Positions 25,642 through 35,768 of a stretch of DNA of 48,106 bases are shown here, piece by piece (position 1 is the first letter of the stretch; the number at the start of each line of letters is the position of its first letter). The position numbers and the translations under genes were made by a program. Origin of the DNA: Methanobacterium sp. PtaU1.Bin097 (lineage in GTDB: Archaea; Methanobacteriota; Methanobacteria; Methanobacteriales; Methanobacteriaceae); contig MVQY01000038.1 of the NCBI GenBank assembly GCA_002067325.1, positions 1-48,106 on the forward strand, in the 5' to 3' direction. The notes under the pieces were generated by a model that did not search any database, was not told where the DNA came from, and was given only the letters and a program-made list of their open reading frames with translations.

Positions 25642-26052
25642 TTATTTCTTCTGGAGGTTAGAATCAATTTCCCTGCTTAAATAGAGGGATAATTCCTTAT
25701 ATTCATTCAACTCTTCATCAGATCTTTTCTGTAACTTTTCCTGTAAGTCCGACTCCTTGGCCAGCAAAGATTCAGAGTAGGTTACCAGTGACTCATGGAA
25801 TATGATCAACGCTTTCATAATCCTTTGTTTCAGCTCTAAACATTCTGACGGTGGATTGAGTTTTTCATACCGTGAAAAGGTATCTTCCACCTCATTCCGC
25901 AGACGTTCCAAACTCCGTTGTGCTTCTAGGAGATTGATTTCCCCTTTAGTCTTCTGGCTCGTCAACCTTCTGAAGGAAAGTACTTGGACGCCGGTTTCTT
26001 GCAGGGCTTCCTTGCTCCTTTTCAGGAGTTGACGTTTGGTTAGGCCGAACAT
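25642..26052 (-). CDS. Coiled-coil protein of unknown function
   Basis: A 136-residue, highly charged, wholly helical protein with long heptad-like stretches (EINLLEAQRSLERLRNEVED; ESLLAKESDLQEKLQKR). It has no membrane segment and no recognisable catalytic motif. NPPSECLELKQRI in the middle breaks the two helical halves. It follows tag by 40 bases in the same direction, so the two may be co-transcribed. Confidence 0.6.
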   Translation of the reverse strand: MFGLTKRQLLKRSKEALQETGVQVLSFRRLTSQKTKGEINLLEAQRSLERLRNEVEDTFSRYEKLNPPSECLELKQRIMKALIIFHESLVTYSESLLAKESDLQEKLQKRSDEELNEYKELSLYLSREIDSNLQKK

Positions 26053-26092
26053 TTCATTTAATCCTTGAATTTATTGATTAGAGTTATTATAT

Positions 26093-26656
26093 TCATTTAA
26101 GCTCATCATACCGAAAACAATCCACCAGATGGTCGTTAACCATACCCACAGCCTGCATAAAGCCGTAGCAGATGGTAGGTCCTACAAATTTAAAACCTCT
26201 CTTTTTGAGGTCTTTACTCATCTTTTCTGATTCGGGAGTTGAGGAAGGTATTTCAGCCATTGTTTTCCACCTGCTTTGGATGGTCTGGTGGTCCACGAAC
26301 CCCCAGATGTACGAATCGAAACTCCCATATTTCTCCTGGATGTCCTGAACAGCAATGGCATTGGTCACGGTGGAACGGATCTTAAGGCGGTTACGGATTA
26401 TGCCGGGATTACTCCGCAGTTCCTCAATCTTATCTTCACCATAGGCAGCTACCTTATCCACCTGGAAATTATCAAAAGCCTCACGATAGCTATCCCTTCT
26501 TTGGAGTATGAGGTTCCAGCTTAAACCGGCCTGTGCACCTTCCAGTATAAGGAACTCGAAAAGAAGCCGATCATCGTGTATTGGAACTCCCCATTCCTTA
26601 TCATGATAATCTGTAAGTAATTTATTATCGTTAGCCCAGGGACAGCGTATTTTCAT
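26093..26656 (-). CDS. tag: DNA-3-methyladenine glycosylase I
   Basis: A 187-residue base-excision repair enzyme removing 3-methyladenine. Signature CPWANDNKLLTDYHDKEWG carries the first zinc ligands (Cys5 and the His of YHDKEWG), and GMVNDHLVDCFRY at the C-terminus supplies the other His and Cys. GAQAGLSWNLILQRRDSY contains the expected catalytic-region residues. It is full length and of a type more common in bacteria. AAGGTTGGA precedes the ATG. Confidence 0.95.
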   Translation of the reverse strand: MKIRCPWANDNKLLTDYHDKEWGVPIHDDRLLFEFLILEGAQAGLSWNLILQRRDSYREAFDNFQVDKVAAYGEDKIEELRSNPGIIRNRLKIRSTVTNAIAVQDIQEKYGSFDSYIWGFVDHQTIQSRWKTMAEIPSSTPESEKMSKDLKKRGFKFVGPTICYGFMQAVGMVNDHLVDCFRYDELK

Positions 26657-26773
26657 TATCCAACCTTCTAGTTTTTTTTACCTATTTTTATTGTTGGTTT
26701 TAATAAAATAAAAAAATATGCACCTGTTTATTTAAAAAAGCGGAATATCATTTATTTAATAATTAAAATAAAA

Positions 26774-28544
26774 TTATTTAGAAGCTTCGAACTCTTTGAT
26801 CTGGTAAGGGACATAGTTGGGTTTCCAGATGTTCTCTTCAACCAATTTATGGCAATCCTTTTTATGATGCACTCCAGCAACACCATCTGATAAGGCTTGT
26901 TTAACCACAGCAGACGCGATTTTTTTGCTAACTTCCTGTAACCGGGATACTTCTGGTAGTAAGCGGGTAAGATGGTCGTCTTGAAGTTCCACAGAACTGC
27001 TCAGTTCGACTACCGCTGCATCGATCATTCCTGATGTCATTCGTTTTGCACGGGAACATATCACTCCTAAACCCAGCCCAGGGAAGATGAGGGCGTTATT
27101 GCACTGGGTTATCGGTATGGATTTTCCATCCCAAGATACATCTGGGTGGGTGCTCCCGGTGGCTATCAAACCCTTTCCATCTGTCCAGTGGAGCACATCC
27201 TCTGGTGTGGCCTCAGCTCGGCTGGGTGGATTGGAAAGTGGGAAGATTATGGGGTGTTTGCAGGCTGCAGCCATGGTTCTGACCACTTCCTCATTAAAGG
27301 CGCCGTAAACCGCGCTGGTACCGATGAGAATGGTGGGTTTTACATTACGAACCACGTCCAATAGGCTGATTGGTTTATCATCAACGTCCCATGCTTGAAT
27401 TTCATCTCGTGATCGGGCGTAAGGGGATTTAAAGTAGTCTAGGTTTTTCCTATCTTCGATTACCAGTCCCTGACTGTCCATCAGCCAGAACCGTAGTCTG
27501 GCCTCATGGGGTTTTAGGCCGTCTTTAACCATCCATTCGGCCATACGATCTGCAATACCGCAACCGGCGGTTCCCGCACCAAAAATCACTACCCTGTGAT
27601 CTGATAATGGTGTACGGGTTAACTGGGAAGCGTTAAGCAGGGCAGACATGGCAACTGCCCCTGTGCCCTGTATATCATCGTTGAAGGTGCATATTTTATC
27701 CTGGTAATAGTTTAAATTGTCTCTGGCCTTTTCCTTCCCGAAGTCCTCCCATTGGAGAAATACTTCAGGGAATTTTCGCTTGATAGATCCGATCACCTTT
27801 TCCACAAACCGCCCGTAATCAGCCCCCCGGATCCGGGAGTGGCGCCAGCCTATGTAGAATGGATCTTGCAGTAGCTCGGTGTTGTTGGTTCCTACGTCTA
27901 TCATCACAGGGAGCATTCTTCGCGGATCTATACCTGCGCATAGGGTGTAAATAATGATTTTAGCCACTGAGATACCGATTCCATTAGCTCCCTGGTCGCC
28001 TATTCCCAGTATCTGTTCAGAATCAGTTAAAACTATTAGATCAATATCTTGACTGTTTAAATTATCCAGAATCTCATCAACATGATCCTGGTCGGGATAA
28101 GCGATATATACACCTCGGGGGGTCCTGAATTCTTTGCTGTAATGCTGGATGGCCAATCCTGCGGTGGGGGTGTAAATTATGGGTATCATCTCTTCCATGT
28201 GCTCTGAGATGAGCTTGAAAAAGAGTGTTTCATTGGTGTTGTAAAGATTGTTCAAAAATATATTCTTTTGGAGGTCATCTGGCTGTAAAGAGTACTGATG
28301 ATAAGCTCTTTGCAATTGATCCTCTATGGTTTCCACCACTGGCGGTAAAAGACCCTTCAGGGAAAATTTTTCCCTCTCTATATCACTAAAAGCAGTGCCC
28401 TTATTCAGTTGGGCTGATTGTAATAGTTGTATTCCTTTAAGATCCGTTTCGATGTATTTAGTTCCTTTTTCCTCAACAATAACAGATATGGATCTAACAA
28501 CGAACCCCCCATTTATAAGAGATTATAGTTATCCTGAATATCAT
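26774..28544 (-). CDS. NAD-dependent malic enzyme, large form, with a frame break near the 5' end
   Basis: Converts malate to pyruvate and CO2 with NAD(P). Motifs: MIPIIYTPTAGLAIQHYS, FNDDIQGTGAVAMSALLNAS and the dinucleotide fold VIFGAGTAGCGIADRM. The frame from GTG 28339 gives 521 residues, but the same frame continues upstream through family sequence (LNKGTAFSDIEREKFSLKGL just before the GTG) to about 28520 without an ATG, GTG or TTG. A G6 run (minus strand, 28510-28505) breaks it. One base fewer joins ATG 28544 (behind AAAAAGGTT), and one more joins ATG 28512. The extension would give about 585 residues. This long form is typical of bacteria and eukaryotes and unusual in archaea. The break may be a sequencing error, a pseudogene or variable expression. 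Confidence 0.85.
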
Positions 28545-28957
28545 TAACCTTTTTGAAGAACTGTCTCATCTTGAAATGTTAATATATTTTTAACCCCCAT
28601 ATATACTTTATGGGTGGGGTACTGTAATTTTGGATAAATTTTTTCGAATCTTAACTTCAAAATGTCCCTTAATTAATCATAAAGTTAAAATTATGTAGAT
28701 TTGCTGGTATTAACAATCCATTGAAAAACTCCTATTGGTGGAGAAAAAAGTTTATTTTCACTGTTATAGCATAAACTATGCTTCTTATCCTGGTTTTAAT
28801 GGATCACGCCCCATACACATTTAGAAAAATTATGTACCCATCTATTTTGAGAAAAAAAGCCAAATAATCTTTCTAATTAAAAAACAGATAAATTATATTT
28901 AGTTGGATTTACAAAAATGGATAGTGCAATTTAAAATAATGGGGGAATGTTTGTTTT
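28545..28957. other. Gene-free divergent region between malic enzyme and rhodanese
   Basis: 413 bases, AT-rich, with no convincing ORF. It holds TATA-like sequence for the minus strand at 28575-28590 (AATATATTTTTAA on plus), an inverted pair CCCATA/TATGGG at 28598-28615, a CTCC/GGAG hairpin near 28729-28744, a perfect AGCATA-TATGCT repeat at 28768-28782 and a TATA-like ATTATATTT at 28892-28900 for the rhodanese gene. It looks like a regulated double promoter. Confidence 0.4.
28768..28782. repeat. Perfect inverted repeat, candidate operator
   Basis: AGCATA-AAC-TATGCT: 6-base arms around three bases, mid-way between the divergent malic enzyme and rhodanese genes. Size and symmetry suit a dimeric regulator, but no regulator gene is adjacent. 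Confidence 0.35.
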
Positions 28958-29284
28958 ATGTCATCATTTAGATTGATAACACCACAAAACGCATTAAAAT
29001 TGATAGAAGAACACCCTGAAACAGTTATTATTGATATCCGGCCTGAAGAAGATTATAACGTCGATCATATTCCCGGGGCCTTGAATTTAGATTATGACGG
29101 GCATGATTTCCAGCATAAGGCCGAACAACTGGATAAAAGTAAAAAATACCTGATATACTGTAAATCCGGTGTAAGAAGCGAATATTTCATGGGAAAGATG
29201 AAAGAATCAGGTTTTGATGAGGTTTACGCTATCCAAGGGGGATATGTAGCGTGGCAGGTTAGTAAGTTGCCTTTGGAAAGCTGA
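28958..29284 (+). CDS. Rhodanese-like domain protein
   Basis: A 108-residue single rhodanese domain. It has TVIIDIRPEEDYNVDHIPGA, the active-site loop YCKSGVRSE with the persulfide cysteine, and a closing IQGGYVAWQ. It probably transfers sulfane sulfur in the cytoplasm. No signal peptide. The protein is acidic and compact, with no fused domain. Confidence 0.92.
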   Translation: MSSFRLITPQNALKLIEEHPETVIIDIRPEEDYNVDHIPGALNLDYDGHDFQHKAEQLDKSKKYLIYCKSGVRSEYFMGKMKESGFDEVYAIQGGYVAWQVSKLPLES

Positions 29285-29408
29285 ACAACGAGTAAAATAG
29301 TTTAATTTTAAATTAGGTTTTTTGAATATAGTTAAAAGTTTAAAATTTAGAGTCAAAAAGAGTAGTTCGATATTTTTGCTATCACTATATAGAGCGACCT
29401 ATCAGAAT

Positions 29409-29900
<492 letters not shown>

Positions 29901-30089
29901 ATTCCTCGCCTTAATATCAACCTTAATTCTGTATCTTCTAATTTAGATGTCGATCTTTATTTAATTAAGCAGGAAGTATTTAAAATGAGTCCTTATTAGA
30001 AATCAGGGAAAAATTAATAAGTTTTCAATTTTGGGAAATTTTTAGAATTTCATTGAGAATTTAAAATTATTCATGAGAAAATAAAAAAA

Positions 30090-30914
30090 TTAGGCTCTCA
30101 CTGGCACGTCCTTTTGCTTCAAGTACTCCTTCACCATTGGCACAGGATACTCATTAAAGTGGAAGATACTGGCAGCTAAAGCAGCATCTGCTTTACCGAA
30201 CTGGAAAGCTTCGTAGATATGTTCCGGATTACCTACACCACCCGAGGCAATCACCGGAATATCCAGCATCTCACTCATGGTCCTGGTCAGTGGGATGTCG
30301 TAGCCGTCTTTAGTCCCGTCCCGGTCCATGGATGTGAGTAATATCTCCCCAGCACCCCTTTCCTGACATTCCATAGCCCATGCTAGGGCATCTATACCAG
30401 TAAACTCCCTTCCACCGTATATACTGCAGTCGTACCAGCAGTAACCTTTCTCTGTCTCTACGATTATTTTATCACTGTTCTCCCGGGGATTCTCTACATA
30501 GCGGCGTTTGGCGTCGATGCCAATGACACATGCCTGGGAACCGACGATTTCAGACGCTTCATTGATCAGGTCCGGATTGTGGATGGCGGCGGTGTTGGTG
30601 GAACATTTATCAGCCCCGGCTTTAAGCATGTTCACGTAATCAGAGGGTTTCCTTATCCCACCACCCACACAGATGGGAACGAAGACGTTCTCAGTGGTGG
30701 CCTCGATTACGTGGGCCATGGTCTCCCGGTGTTCATGGGAAGCTGTGATATCCAGAAACACGATCTCATCAGCCCCATCCTCATAGTAGCGGGTGGCCAG
30801 GTCCACCGGTTCACCCGCGTAGCGGATCTGTTTAAATTCTACCCCTTTAACCACACGGCCGTGGGGCACGTTTAAATCACAGTCCAGACAGGGTATGATT
30901 CTTTTAGCAAGCAT
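30090..30914 (-). CDS. hisF: Imidazole glycerol phosphate synthase subunit HisF
   Basis: A 274-residue (beta-alpha)8 cyclase of histidine synthesis. The catalytic Asp11 lies in RIIPCLDCD, and the second Asp is in VIGIDAKRR. Phosphate sites are in PICVGGGIRKPSD and VIASGGVGNPEHI. It is about 20 residues longer than the usual 252, due to an insert after IGIDAKRR that includes GYCWYDCSIYGGREFTG. GGAGATATT precedes the ATG. The partner hisH is not in the window. Confidence 0.96.
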   Translation of the reverse strand: MLAKRIIPCLDCDLNVPHGRVVKGVEFKQIRYAGEPVDLATRYYEDGADEIVFLDITASHEHRETMAHVIEATTENVFVPICVGGGIRKPSDYVNMLKAGADKCSTNTAAIHNPDLINEASEIVGSQACVIGIDAKRRYVENPRENSDKIIVETEKGYCWYDCSIYGGREFTGIDALAWAMECQERGAGEILLTSMDRDGTKDGYDIPLTRTMSEMLDIPVIASGGVGNPEHIYEAFQFGKADAALAASIFHFNEYPVPMVKEYLKQKDVPVRA

Positions 30915-31097
30915 AATATCTCCATATTTAGACGTTAGTGTAAATTCGGTCTAGTTTTTTGGTGTTAATTAATTATAGGACATTTACTATTTGACTTCTC
31001 AAACTATATAAGTGAAGTATTGAGGGTAAATGATAACATTTATAAAGTATTGGTTTTCTACATAGAGTATGTGTGTAAGAACTTCTGGTGAATTTAT

Positions 31098-31823
31098 ATG
31101 AACTTAAAGGAAATATTGTCTGATTCATTCCGTTACCCATTATCTAACCCGAAGAGGCTGTTTATATTGGGAGTATTGTTGTTTTTTAGTTTTTTAGTAA
31201 TACCGGCCATTTTTACTAACGGATACATGCTGCGAATAATGAAATATTCTTTTGAAGGCTCTAAAGAATTACCTCCTTTTAATGAATGGTTAAACATGTT
31301 TGTGGATGGTTTAAAAGTAATCATCGTCAACGTTATTTATACATTTATTCCTGCTATTATCACAGCTGTTATAACCATAGCTATAGTCATGAGCATGTTA
31401 TTTAATGGAGTAGGGCCTGATTATTATGTATTCTATAATACCTTTCTTAAGGTGCTTCTAGTTGTGGGAATAATTATAATGACAATTCCTTACATATTCA
31501 GCCTGATGGCTTTACCTCACATAGTTAGAAAGGATAAACTGGATGTTTTACTTGAACTCATGAACTTGCTAAACATAATCCGGGGAATTGGCTGGAGTAA
31601 ATTCATTTCTGCAGTAGTTTTGCTTGTGGTCTTAAACATACCTCTTGTTGGATTGGGATTTTATCTTCAATTCCTGCATTTAGGAACACCGGAAATTTTA
31701 CTAATTTCTGCAGCGCTGAATTTAGTGATTGGTTGGTATTTACTGGCATTCAAAGGAAGACTTCTGGCTTTACTCTATGAAGAAGGAGAAGAACAATTAC
31801 AATTGAGTAACATGGAGAGATAA
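31098..31823 (+). CDS. DUF4013 membrane protein (copy 1)
   Basis: A 241-residue membrane protein. The N-terminus SDSFRYPLSNPKRLFILG and the loop LPPFNEWLNMFVDGLKVIIV are the DUF4013 hallmarks, followed by four to five further hydrophobic helices. The family is common in Methanobacteriales and uncharacterised. GGTGA precedes the ATG. The next paralogue begins two bases after this stop, so the two are co-transcribed. Confidence 0.82.
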   Translation: MNLKEILSDSFRYPLSNPKRLFILGVLLFFSFLVIPAIFTNGYMLRIMKYSFEGSKELPPFNEWLNMFVDGLKVIIVNVIYTFIPAIITAVITIAIVMSMLFNGVGPDYYVFYNTFLKVLLVVGIIIMTIPYIFSLMALPHIVRKDKLDVLLELMNLLNIIRGIGWSKFISAVVLLVVLNIPLVGLGFYLQFLHLGTPEILLISAALNLVIGWYLLAFKGRLLALLYEEGEEQLQLSNMER

Positions 31824-31825
31824 AA

Positions 31826-32605
31826 ATGGACATGGGTAAAATTCTCGAAAATTCTGTTAAATATCCAGTTTCTAACTGGAAACGCTTGTTGATCTTTGGG
31901 ATAATCGTTTTAATTTATCAGTTTTCATTGGAAATTCTAATGAGGCATCTGAACGTCTCCCCCCTAGTGCTTTTACTTATAATTCCCTTTTTCATAGCTT
32001 ATTTCTTGATACAGGGGTATCAACTCCGAGCAATAGGAACAACTATAGGGGGAGAAATGGAAGCACCAAAGCTGAATAACTGGCTTGAAATGTTTGTTGA
32101 TGGATTAAAAATATTCATAGTAGGGCTTGTTTATGGAATTGTCCCTATGATAGTTATATTTGCGGGTCTTGGCCTCTTATTTGCGGGAACATCCAGCATC
32201 CGCATTGTGGGTGCATTTATCCTGTTATTAGGCGCCGTAATTCTCTTAATCATGACTTTACTTATGATTATGGGCATTTCAAACATGGCCTATCATGGAG
32301 AAATAGAGGCAGCACTTAGATTTGGTGAGATAAAGGAGAAAATAAAAAAAATCGGCTGGTTAAACTACATAGTGATGTTACTTATCTTGGGGATGTTTAG
32401 TGTTATATTGACAGTGGTGTCAGTGTTAATATCCCTCATACCAATTCTAGGGCTGGCTTTAACGTGCCTTACCATTGAACCATACATTTTCCTGTTCATA
32501 TCCAGGGCATACGCTTTAATATATCTAGAAACAGTGGAAGATGAACCAGGAGAGCCCTTAACTGAAATGAAGAATTTCCCTGGAAGGAAAACCAACCCAA
32601 ATTAG
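31826..32605 (+). CDS. DUF4013 membrane protein (copy 2)
   Basis: A 259-residue paralogue of the previous gene with the same opening (ENSVKYPVSNWKRLLIFG) and the loop APKLNNWLEMFVDGLKIFIV, then about five membrane helices and a polar tail rich in Glu and Pro. GGAGAG lies at the end of copy 1. The two may form a heteromeric membrane complex, but this is inference from pairing only. Confidence 0.82.
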   Translation: MDMGKILENSVKYPVSNWKRLLIFGIIVLIYQFSLEILMRHLNVSPLVLLLIIPFFIAYFLIQGYQLRAIGTTIGGEMEAPKLNNWLEMFVDGLKIFIVGLVYGIVPMIVIFAGLGLLFAGTSSIRIVGAFILLLGAVILLIMTLLMIMGISNMAYHGEIEAALRFGEIKEKIKKIGWLNYIVMLLILGMFSVILTVVSVLISLIPILGLALTCLTIEPYIFLFISRAYALIYLETVEDEPGEPLTEMKNFPGRKTNPN

Positions 32606-32782
32606 AAAAAACACATTTATTTCTCTTAAATTTCTTATTTTTTGTTCAATAACGCAATTATTGGATTTAGAATCGTAATTCAGGGTATTAATATTTTCAC
32701 TAAATCCCACCACAATAGTAATACTTCTAATTAAAAACCTAATATTTATATTGATTCATCCGATAGAATAGCCTGTGATAAT

Positions 32783-33415
32783 ATGAAATTGAAAAACTTT
32801 AAAAGAGAATCGTTGATACCCTTACCGGTTACATTAATATCCACGGTAAGTGAAGATGGAATTAGAAATATAGCACCATATTCCTGCGTCATGCCAATTT
32901 TAAGGCCATTCGACCTGGTTTGTGTGGCATCGGCAAAGATGAGAGATACATATGTCAATATAGACAACACAGAAGAGTTTGTTATAAATATGCCTGGTGT
33001 TGATCTGGTGGATGCAGTGATACCCACTTCTTCACATGTTCCTTTTGATGTTAACGAATTTGAATTGGCAAACTTAAAGGAAAGACCTTCAAAAAAGGTT
33101 AAGGCACCGGGAATAGAAGGTTGTTATGCGTGGATGGAATGTAAACTACACAGTATGCACGAAGAGACGTATGATGGCTTCCCTTACCTGTTGATCCTGG
33201 GCAAAGTGGTGCATCTGGAAGTGGATGATGATATTTACAATCCAGAAGATGGTTCATGGGATGTAGAGAAAGCAAAACCTTTGATGATGACTGAATCCAA
33301 TCAGGGAATGCATTTCTGTACGGTCAATGATATTGGTAAATTCGAACCCTTTGGAGCTATGTTTGAAGATGGTAAAGACCCGTTATCATGGATGTATGAG
33401 AAAAAAGAGGATTAG
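32783..33415 (+). CDS. Flavin reductase family (FMN-binding split barrel) protein
   Basis: A 210-residue protein with LIPLPVTLISTVSEDGIRNI, PYSCVMPILRPFDLVCVAS and FVINMPGVDLVDA, the conserved elements of the flavin reductase-like split barrel that binds FMN. Methanogen members are flavoproteins of unclear electron partner. A later CYAWMECKLHSMHEE segment fits the family. TATA-like sequence lies at 32744-32752. Confidence 0.88.
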   Translation: MKLKNFKRESLIPLPVTLISTVSEDGIRNIAPYSCVMPILRPFDLVCVASAKMRDTYVNIDNTEEFVINMPGVDLVDAVIPTSSHVPFDVNEFELANLKERPSKKVKAPGIEGCYAWMECKLHSMHEETYDGFPYLLILGKVVHLEVDDDIYNPEDGSWDVEKAKPLMMTESNQGMHFCTVNDIGKFEPFGAMFEDGKDPLSWMYEKKED

Positions 33416-33503
33416 GATGTAAATTAATGATTATGTATCAATTCATAAGCTGAAAAATGTGTAAACGTGAAAATATTAAACTGGGAATGAAAGGAGTTTG
33501 AAT

Positions 33504-34280
33504 ATGCCAAAAATAGTTATCAGCGGCAGGGGCGGTAGTGGAAAGAGTACTTTAGTAACTCTAATTGCTCAAACACTTAAAGAACAGGGAAAAGAAGTTC
33601 TGGTTGTGGATTCAGATGAATCCAATCTTGGCTTGGGTATCATGTTGGGAATTGAACCAGCAGAAAAAACACTAATGGATCACTTGGGAGGTAAACCCAT
33701 TGTAACTGAAAAGATAATGACCATGATCAGGCAGGAAGGAAATGAACAGGTAGATCTATTTCCAGAGGATGTTACTTTAAAAGATCTATCCCCCGAATTT
33801 GTGCACTGGAATGAAAATGCAGGTTTTATGCAGATAGGTAAGATAGAACACACCATGGAAGGTTGTGCCTGTCCAATGGGTGCTGTTGCACGTGATTTTC
33901 TGAAACATCTTATTTTGGATGAGGGACAATGGGTTTTGGTAGACACTGAAGCAGGAGTGGAACATTTCGGCCGAGGAGTAGTAGAAGGTGCAGACGCTGT
34001 GATCATGGTAGTGGATCCTTCTAACGACGCAGTTTTGTTAACTGAAAAAGCAGCTGAATTAACTGAAGAAGCGGGAAAAGACTTTGGGGTTGTGCTGAAC
34101 AAAGTTGATGAGGACACAAAACCTGTTTTAGAAGAGGTGTTAGCAGCAAAAGGTATTATAATTAAAGGCTTTTTACCTTATTCATCTGCTCTTGCTCAGA
34201 CAAATCTTAGAGGAAAATCTTTGGATGTGCATTCTACTAAAGGAGAGTTAGATAATTTGATAATGAAGATTACACCTTAA
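33504..34280 (+). CDS. cooC: CooC-like nickel-insertion ATPase (MinD/ParA fold)
   Basis: About 258 residues. The deviant Walker A GRGGSGKST (8-16) is typical of SIMIBI ATPases, and the DSDESN motif follows the second strand. The CAC motif in EGCACPMGA (about 120) matches the dimer-bridging Cys-x-Cys that binds zinc or nickel in CooC. CooC matures the Ni-Fe-S cluster of CO dehydrogenase/acetyl-CoA synthase, which these methanogens use. AAGGAG at 33491-33496 selects ATG 33504 over TTG 33498. A role for another metalloenzyme is possible. Confidence 0.85.
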   Translation: MPKIVISGRGGSGKSTLVTLIAQTLKEQGKEVLVVDSDESNLGLGIMLGIEPAEKTLMDHLGGKPIVTEKIMTMIRQEGNEQVDLFPEDVTLKDLSPEFVHWNENAGFMQIGKIEHTMEGCACPMGAVARDFLKHLILDEGQWVLVDTEAGVEHFGRGVVEGADAVIMVVDPSNDAVLLTEKAAELTEEAGKDFGVVLNKVDEDTKPVLEEVLAAKGIIIKGFLPYSSALAQTNLRGKSLDVHSTKGELDNLIMKITP

Positions 34281-34418
34281 TATACTCTTTTGAGGTAGTT
34301 GTTTTTAATTTGGGGCCTCAAAACTTAATTTTTTTTGAACTCCTCCCCCCAGAATAATTAAGGAAAACATTTATGGAGAACAACTATGAACATCGATAAC
34401 AATTAGGGGTTTATAAAA

Positions 34419-35150
34419 ATGAAATTGACTGAGATAATATCTGATTCATTCAAGTATCCTGGTTCCAATCCAGAACACTTGAACACCAACCGTAAAAGAT
34501 GGCTGATTTTTGGTCTGCTGATGTTTACCACACTGGTGGTCATTCCCGGAATATTTGTCGCTGGTTACGCCCTAAGAGTGACCCGGAAAACTATTCAAGG
34601 CGATTCAAAGTTGCCCGAATATGATGAATGGGCTGGTATGGTTCTGGATGGCCTTAAAGTAATAGTTACTACCATAGTATATTATTTCATCCCTACAATA
34701 CTCGTTATTCTAGGTGCGGGACAATTTTACTTGATGGCCTATGTGTATGGTGTGTTAAATCTAACTTTGATAAACTGGTTGCCATTGATTATTGGGGTGC
34801 TTTTATTCATTCCTGTTATCATGTTTTACATGATGGCCCTTTCCAACATGGCTTACCATAATAGACTTGGAGCTGCCTTCAACATGGGAGAAATCATACA
34901 GAGAATCGAGACAATTGGATATGGAAGATTCATTCTATGGTGGGTAGCCACCATGATTGTTTCGGCTATTTTCGCATCTGCAGGGTCTTTAATTGAAATG
35001 GGCAGTAGCATAGTTGGATTTTTCGTGGTTCCCATCCTGATTAATTCTTTCATCACTCTTTTCCAGGCCAGATCCATGGGACTCATCTATTCAGAAGGGA
35101 TAGACGCGGATAATACACAGGTTAATGATACGAGCATTGTGAATGAATAG
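34419..35150 (+). CDS. DUF4013 membrane protein (copy 3)
   Basis: A 243-residue third paralogue: SDSFKYPGSNPEHLNTNRKR with a short insert before the first helix, then LPEYDEWAGMVLDGLKVIVT and about five helices. AGGGGTT precedes the ATG. It is separated from copies 1 and 2 by the flavoprotein and cooC genes, suggesting duplication followed by insertion or rearrangement. Confidence 0.82.
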   Translation: MKLTEIISDSFKYPGSNPEHLNTNRKRWLIFGLLMFTTLVVIPGIFVAGYALRVTRKTIQGDSKLPEYDEWAGMVLDGLKVIVTTIVYYFIPTILVILGAGQFYLMAYVYGVLNLTLINWLPLIIGVLLFIPVIMFYMMALSNMAYHNRLGAAFNMGEIIQRIETIGYGRFILWWVATMIVSAIFASAGSLIEMGSSIVGFFVVPILINSFITLFQARSMGLIYSEGIDADNTQVNDTSIVNE

Positions 35151-35304
35151 AATCGGGTTTAGTGGTTTTTAGGATAATTTTAAAAAATTATCCCCTTAGC
35201 AAAATTATCCCCAAAATAAAAGTTCACATCCACTTTTTCCTTTTATTTTTGATATGTTCTAGTTTTAGAGCTCAATTTATTACTCATCTCATGGAAGGGA
35301 ATAG

Positions 35305-35313
35305 TTATATAAA
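35305..35313 (+). promoter_or_regulatory. TATA box of tRNA-Arg
   Basis: TTATATAAA lies 50-58 bases upstream of the tRNA, giving a predicted transcription start near 35335-35340 and a short 5' leader. No closer TATA element is seen. Confidence 0.45.
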
Positions 35314-35362
35314 TGAAAAGCAACCAACAACTAACTTGTCTATGATTTATTAGACGTGTTAT

Positions 35363-35439
<77 letters not shown>

Positions 35440-35446
35440 CTATTTT

Positions 35447-35749
35447 TTACTTATCATCTAAAAGTGCGAAAGCTGTGTTAAATCCAGAACCCATAAGCAC
35501 CAGACCCGCCACAGCAGCGGCTTCCATAATTTCTTCATGAGTAACTCCTGTTTTAAGAGCTTGTTTTTTATGAACACGTGTGCACTGGTCACATTTAACC
35601 GCAACAGCACAGGCAAGTGCAATAAGGCTTTTTTCTTTCTGTGATAATGCACCATCCTTAAGTATTTCTGATGCCAGTTTTTTGAATGCAGAATCAACCT
35701 CTCCACCAAGAGCTTCTGTAAACCGGATAGCTCCTCTTTTTTGTTCCAT
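35447..35749 (-). CDS. Carboxymuconolactone decarboxylase/AhpD-like protein
   Basis: A 100-residue protein with the AhpD-type redox motif KCDQCTRVHKKQAL (Cys-x2-Cys-x3-His) followed by GVTHEEIMEAAAVAG. Members of this fold act as alkylhydroperoxidase partners or dehydratases, and here a thiol redox role is likely. AAGGAGA precedes the ATG. It starts 19 bases downstream of the giant helicase gene, so it may be read through from it. Confidence 0.9.
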   Translation of the reverse strand: MEQKRGAIRFTEALGGEVDSAFKKLASEILKDGALSQKEKSLIALACAVAVKCDQCTRVHKKQALKTGVTHEEIMEAAAVAGLVLMGSGFNTAFALLDDK

Positions 35750-35768
35750 TTCTAAATCTCCTTAAATT

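Noticed and set aside
28326..28547. Plus-strand 73-residue ORF over the malic enzyme 5' end
   Set aside because: The opposite strand encodes conserved malic enzyme sequence through most of it, and there is no Shine-Dalgarno.
35162..35353. 63-residue plus-strand ORF between DUF4013 copy 3 and the tRNA
   Set aside because: No ribosome site, and the tRNA TATA box lies inside it; probably chance.
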